Source of the DNA: Circinella minor
Lineage: Eukaryota; Mucoromycota; Mucoromycetes; Mucorales; Lichtheimiaceae
Length of the DNA stretch: 64,000 nucleotides
Direction of reading: 5' to 3'
NCBI GenBank assembly: GCA_016758965.1
Contig: JAEPRB010000133.1
Span: forward strand, 1 to 64,000
The notes under the pieces: generated by a model
Databases searched by the model: none
What the model was told of the DNA's origin: nothing
What the model saw: the letters and a program-made list of their open reading frames with translations, nothing else
Program-made: the position numbers and the translations under genes
In this document: piece after piece, positions 58,819 to 64,000 of the stretch
How positions within the stretch are numbered: position 1 is the stretch's first letter
How the letters are laid out: every line of letters starts with the position of its first letter

Positions 58819-61800
58819 AATAAAAAAAAACATAGCAACTTACATCCTGCACACATACACACATATATTCTCTCTTTCTCTCTCTTTTCTTTTGTTTTCT
58901 TCTCCCTCCTTTAAAATGTACATATAAGTTATCTATATTTCCGTTTCTTCTTTTTTTCATCTATTCGTAATAATCACACCATGTATCACAATACACACAG
59001 CATACATTCTCACATTGATTTAGATACACCTTTTTTTTAAAAAAAAAAAAAAAGATAAAAAAAACATTATGATTTTTTTATTTATTGAATATGATCCAGA
59101 GTGGAATATCTCATTAAAGGGAAGGGAGAATTTATTAGCAGTAGTACATGAATTATGAGATTATTTTAACATCAAATGGATATACAGAATAGTTAGCTAG
59201 TAAGTATACTAATTTTACTTGGATGTTTTCACATACTCAAAATGAGATTCTTTTTAATTGTTTCAGTAATGAATAGTTTAGTTTAGTATGTTTGCCAAAA
59301 CAAAAGAAAAACAACCGAAGTCTATCTTTTTGCAAATGACAAAGTTTCTCAGTATATTGTAAAACATAAATACGATATTTACATATCAAGTGGAAGCAAG
59401 AACGGATAAATGAATATAGGAAAAAGTAACAAACAGCAGTATTGTTGTTCAATTTGTTTTTATTAAAATAGCAGATGGCAAGGAAATGTTTGAACTACTT
59501 ACTAGTAGGTAGTTATAATTAAAAAAAAGAAATATTACTGATGATATGCTTGATGGATTTTGGATGAGTATATATATATATTGGTTTATGTTTGTATATT
59601 CCTTTGTGAATATTCATATATAATAATTCAATTCGAATATGTTTTCGAAGCATGTGTCGTCAGGAACGGAAGATCTACTCTTTTATTTTCCACACGTCTT
59701 ATTAAGTGGTGTTAGTATTATTGAAAAGAAGAATCATGTACTGACAGTATCTTCTAATAGATGATTGGTTCCCGTGTTGTTCAACTCAATACTATCGGTA
59801 TAATCATTTTCTTCTTGATTAATCTTAAATGTCTTTGAGGTAGGAACAAGAAACCATAGCAACGGCCATTGCAATACGAAATGATTACCATGGTTATTAG
59901 TATAGCGATGATTTGTGTACTAATCATAACACCAGTAATATAAGTTAATAAAGGTAGTTACTACACTAGAACCAAGCTATATATATATTTTATCAGTCTT
60001 TTAAAAAAGTGAATTAGTTTTGTTTTATATATACTATATTTTATCAGAGGCAATATTGATAAAAATTACATGTATTAGTCAAATGATAAGTATTACTGCA
60101 ATTATATACCATTTAAAGAACTACATAAATTCGGAAAGCAAGAGTTTTTCCCCACAAACGAAATAACAGCTACATAAAGTGGTCCAGATCATAAATCATT
60201 ATACACTAATTGTTTGGCTTTGTGAACATGTATATGATACATGATATACATACGAAATTTTACTGTACAAGAGAACTTCATTAACATACTACTAAAAATT
60301 TATTTATAGTAGTATGTAAAAAAATACAAAGTATGTTATACATCTGACGATTTTTACACATCACATTTTTAATACCTCATTTACATATCTTAATATTAAT
60401 AAAGTCATTTATAAATTGAAAAGAGAAAAAAAAAATATAGTAACACCTTTACTCATAACTGAACAGTAGAGATGTAAATAATATGGTTAAAATACGTGTG
60501 TGACACAGGAGTTGCTGCATAAGAAATGTGATTTGTTTGACCCGACAAATGCTGAGATAATAGCTTGGGGCAGGTTTAATATCAGGTGCTATATACGATT
60601 AGCAATAGAAGCTCACCAAACAGTTCAGAGTACTTTTTTTTCTTTGTTAATTCTAAAGCTCTCTAGTATAATACATTCTCCAAATGATTCCACGTGATAC
60701 ACACAAAAGAATATCATTGTAACAACAATAAGAATAACAAAAAAAATAAAGTATTATGACCAGTTATTCATAATTAATGCAAGGTCAAAGCCTTCTATTT
60801 CAGCAACTCGTATTAATAGATCTCGCATTTGGCACATGTTATACAGTCCGATCCTAGCAACTAATAAGTAACCATGGACATGACAAAAAAACTATTGAAA
60901 ACAAAAAAAAGAATACTAAGCTGTTGTTTTTACTAAACTTAAAGGTTGGTTTTCATCTTGTTTTTTTTTATTTATGTCATATAAGCTTTTATCATCCAAG
61001 TCAAAGGTTTCCCCACGTTAAAATAAAATCAATTACATGTGCGCTATATGTAATTTTAAATATTATTAATAATTACCACCTATCCATGAGAAAGAACTGT
61101 AGTGTATGCTTTTTATATTAAAAAACAATAAACTAGGTTTTGGCACTTATACGATCAATAGCCGCTTAATCGCGATTTTGTGTCTCCAAGTAACATATAT
61201 AAAGGATTGTCATACAAAAATAATTTTATCTATTATAGAATATTATTTTTCGTTTTTTTTTGTCTGTGCTTCACTTGAATGATTATACTGCTATTATATA
61301 AACAAATGATACTTTTATTAGTTAGTCCTCATATTGTAACAATTAACTTTCATAGTAAATAAATCATTATTTTAACCAAAAAGAAATACTAATAAAAAAA
61401 AACAAATATTCGGTAAAGAGAGAAGAGAAGAATGATTTTTTAAAAAGAGAAACCAAAAAACGGGTTATTATATTATAATTGTACTTTGTTCACATTTTTA
61501 TTTACTCTCTTTGTTTTTTTTTTACGAAAAAAAAAGTCAAACAAAGAAAGAAAAAAAGTATATTATTTATATAATTATATATATAGAATCACAACTGATT
61601 TTTTAAATGGACGATCCTCTTTATAATATTCTGTCTTTAACTCAAAGACACGTGTGGCAAAAAAAAATCAATTAAAATAAATTTCTGATCCCCGCAAAAG
61701 TTATTATTATTGTTTACTTGTGCGAACATAAAAAAAAAAAAAAAAAGAGGGCGTAAATAACACCAATTTTTTTTAAAAAAAAAACAAACAAACAAACAAA

Positions 61801-62527
61801 AATTATTATTATTATTATTATAAAACAATGAAACTTTGTTTTTTTTTTTTGAATTATTTGATCCAATTTCAACCTTTTTAAATAAAAAGTTTTGAATTAG
61901 AAAATATAATTTAATTGAAACTGAGTTATCCAATAAAATAATCAAAAGAGATCATGGAGAAAAGAGTTCTATTATTTCTAAATTGATATATAATACAATG
62001 AGAGAAAAGAACTTTTTAATGATAATATTGATAATGAGAACATTACAACGATACTCTTTATAGGTTCTTGATTAATTCATTGTAATAATATACTATTCAG
62101 ATCAGACTATCATAGGAGGATTAAGGGAGAAAGAGAAAGAGTCATGTATGAATTGATAATAATGCATGATACTACTATCTTTGTCATTTTGTAGTATCTT
62201 TTTTTTTATAGATTAGAATAAAAAAGAATATAATGATGTAATTATAATAATATAAAGAGTTCACTATGAATGAATTATATATAAATATCAAAACGAAACT
62301 ACATTTAATAACCATTTTTTATATAAAAATCCATACTAAAAAAAACCATCGAGATATACAATATATATAAAAAAGATCGGCGTTGAAAAATGGTGGGTCC
62401 TTTTTTTTTTATTCGTGTCGTACCAAAAGTTTCTTGTGCAATCACAACCGAAGCTTATATTGGCTTACCGCCCTTTCTTCTTTTCCCTTTTTTCCCCTTT
62501 TTTCACTATAATAAATAATAAAAACCA
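58819..62527. other. Gene-poor stretch before the Rac gene
   Basis: About 3.7 kb with no supported gene. Weak traces: at 59700-59960 (minus) a hydrophobic run (MISTQIIAILITMVIISY) and, in another frame, NQEENDYTDSIELNNTGTN then HLLEDTVST, which ends in a stop; these could be an eroded membrane protein. There are A, T and (TTA)n runs (61726-61745, 61802-61820) and pyrimidine-rich DNA before the Rac start. Confidence 0.45.
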
Positions 62528-63658
<1,131 letters not shown>

Positions 63659-64000
63659 ATTATTATTATTATTTTTGTTTAAACCAACAACAGCCTTTTT
63701 TTTCCTTCATAAAAAAGAATTACTATTACTACTCCTCCTTTTCTCCCCTTGTTTTTCTCCTTCTCTTTCTCTCGCTCTCTTTCTCTCGCTCTCTCTCTCT
63801 CTCTCTCGTCTTCGTACCATCTTTCATTTTAACTTTTAACGTTTTTCTTTATTTTTATTTTCTTTTCGTTTTTGAAAACAATCAACAACAGACATCAAAA
63901 GAAAAAAAAATTATAAAGAAAAAAAAATATATAACAAAAACTAACCAACAAAACTACCAAATCAAATCACTAATACCTCTCTTTTTTCTATCTTTTTTTT
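63659..64000. other. 3' flank of Rac, pyrimidine-rich
   Basis: Contains a (CT)n-like run at about 63766-63809 and A/T-rich sequence to the window end. Possibly the leader of a gene beyond the window. Confidence 0.5.

Noticed and set aside
60500..60697. Plus-strand 65-codon ORF
   Set aside because: It has slightly protein-like codons but no supported start or context; left as unsupported.

Overview
The window is AT-rich nuclear DNA from a filamentous fungus. Short GT..AG introns (about 50-130 bp), TATA boxes near 5' ends, long homopolymers and microsatellites, and the gene set (Rac-type GTPase, APSES/StuA-like regulator, Prm10/ThrE-like transporter, Tgs1, IBA57/CAF17, mitochondrial bL17) all point this way. 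An early-diverging lineage such as Mucoromycota is my best guess, from gene style and family flavour only; nothing in the window proves it.

Left part (1-12 kb): gene-poor DNA with decayed coding traces, then a three-member tandem family of an unrecognised protein. It has one 5'-truncated copy (4.38-5.00 kb), one intron-less full copy (6.91-8.31 kb) and one full copy with one intron (9.33-10.97 kb). A 57-bp inverted repeat (MITE-like) lies between the first two.

Centre (12-30 kb): a dense housekeeping block. It holds an F-box protein, trimethylguanosine synthase, a ThrE/Prm10-like membrane protein (minus strand, 8 exons including a 28-nt one), an 11-exon acyl-CoA carboxylase beta subunit, a small beta-trefoil (ricin-B-fold) lectin-like protein with an 18-nt exon, a glutathione S-transferase, and a decayed tandem GST copy.

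30-41 kb: low-density accessory DNA. It holds three related small genes for secreted, glycine-rich peptides that share architecture and the position and phase of intron 1, one hypothetical minus-strand ORF, and a 1.9-kb element bounded by inverted repeats with internal sub-repeats but no visible transposase.

41-64 kb: a calmodulin-like gene whose start codon sits alone on a 3-nt coding exon, an APSES transcription factor with a very long upstream region, about 8 kb with almost no coding signal, a 49-aa small protein, an arrestin-like protein, a divergent IBA57-like/bL17m pair (both mitochondrial functions, 232 bp apart), a 3.7-kb gap, and a Rac GTPase.

Gene models were spliced by hand. Every multi-exon model given as intact keeps frame from ATG to stop and was checked by exon lengths. 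No RNA genes or CRISPR arrays were recognised. The most novel-looking items are the tandem unknown family, the Gly-rich secreted peptide cluster and the inverted-repeat elements.
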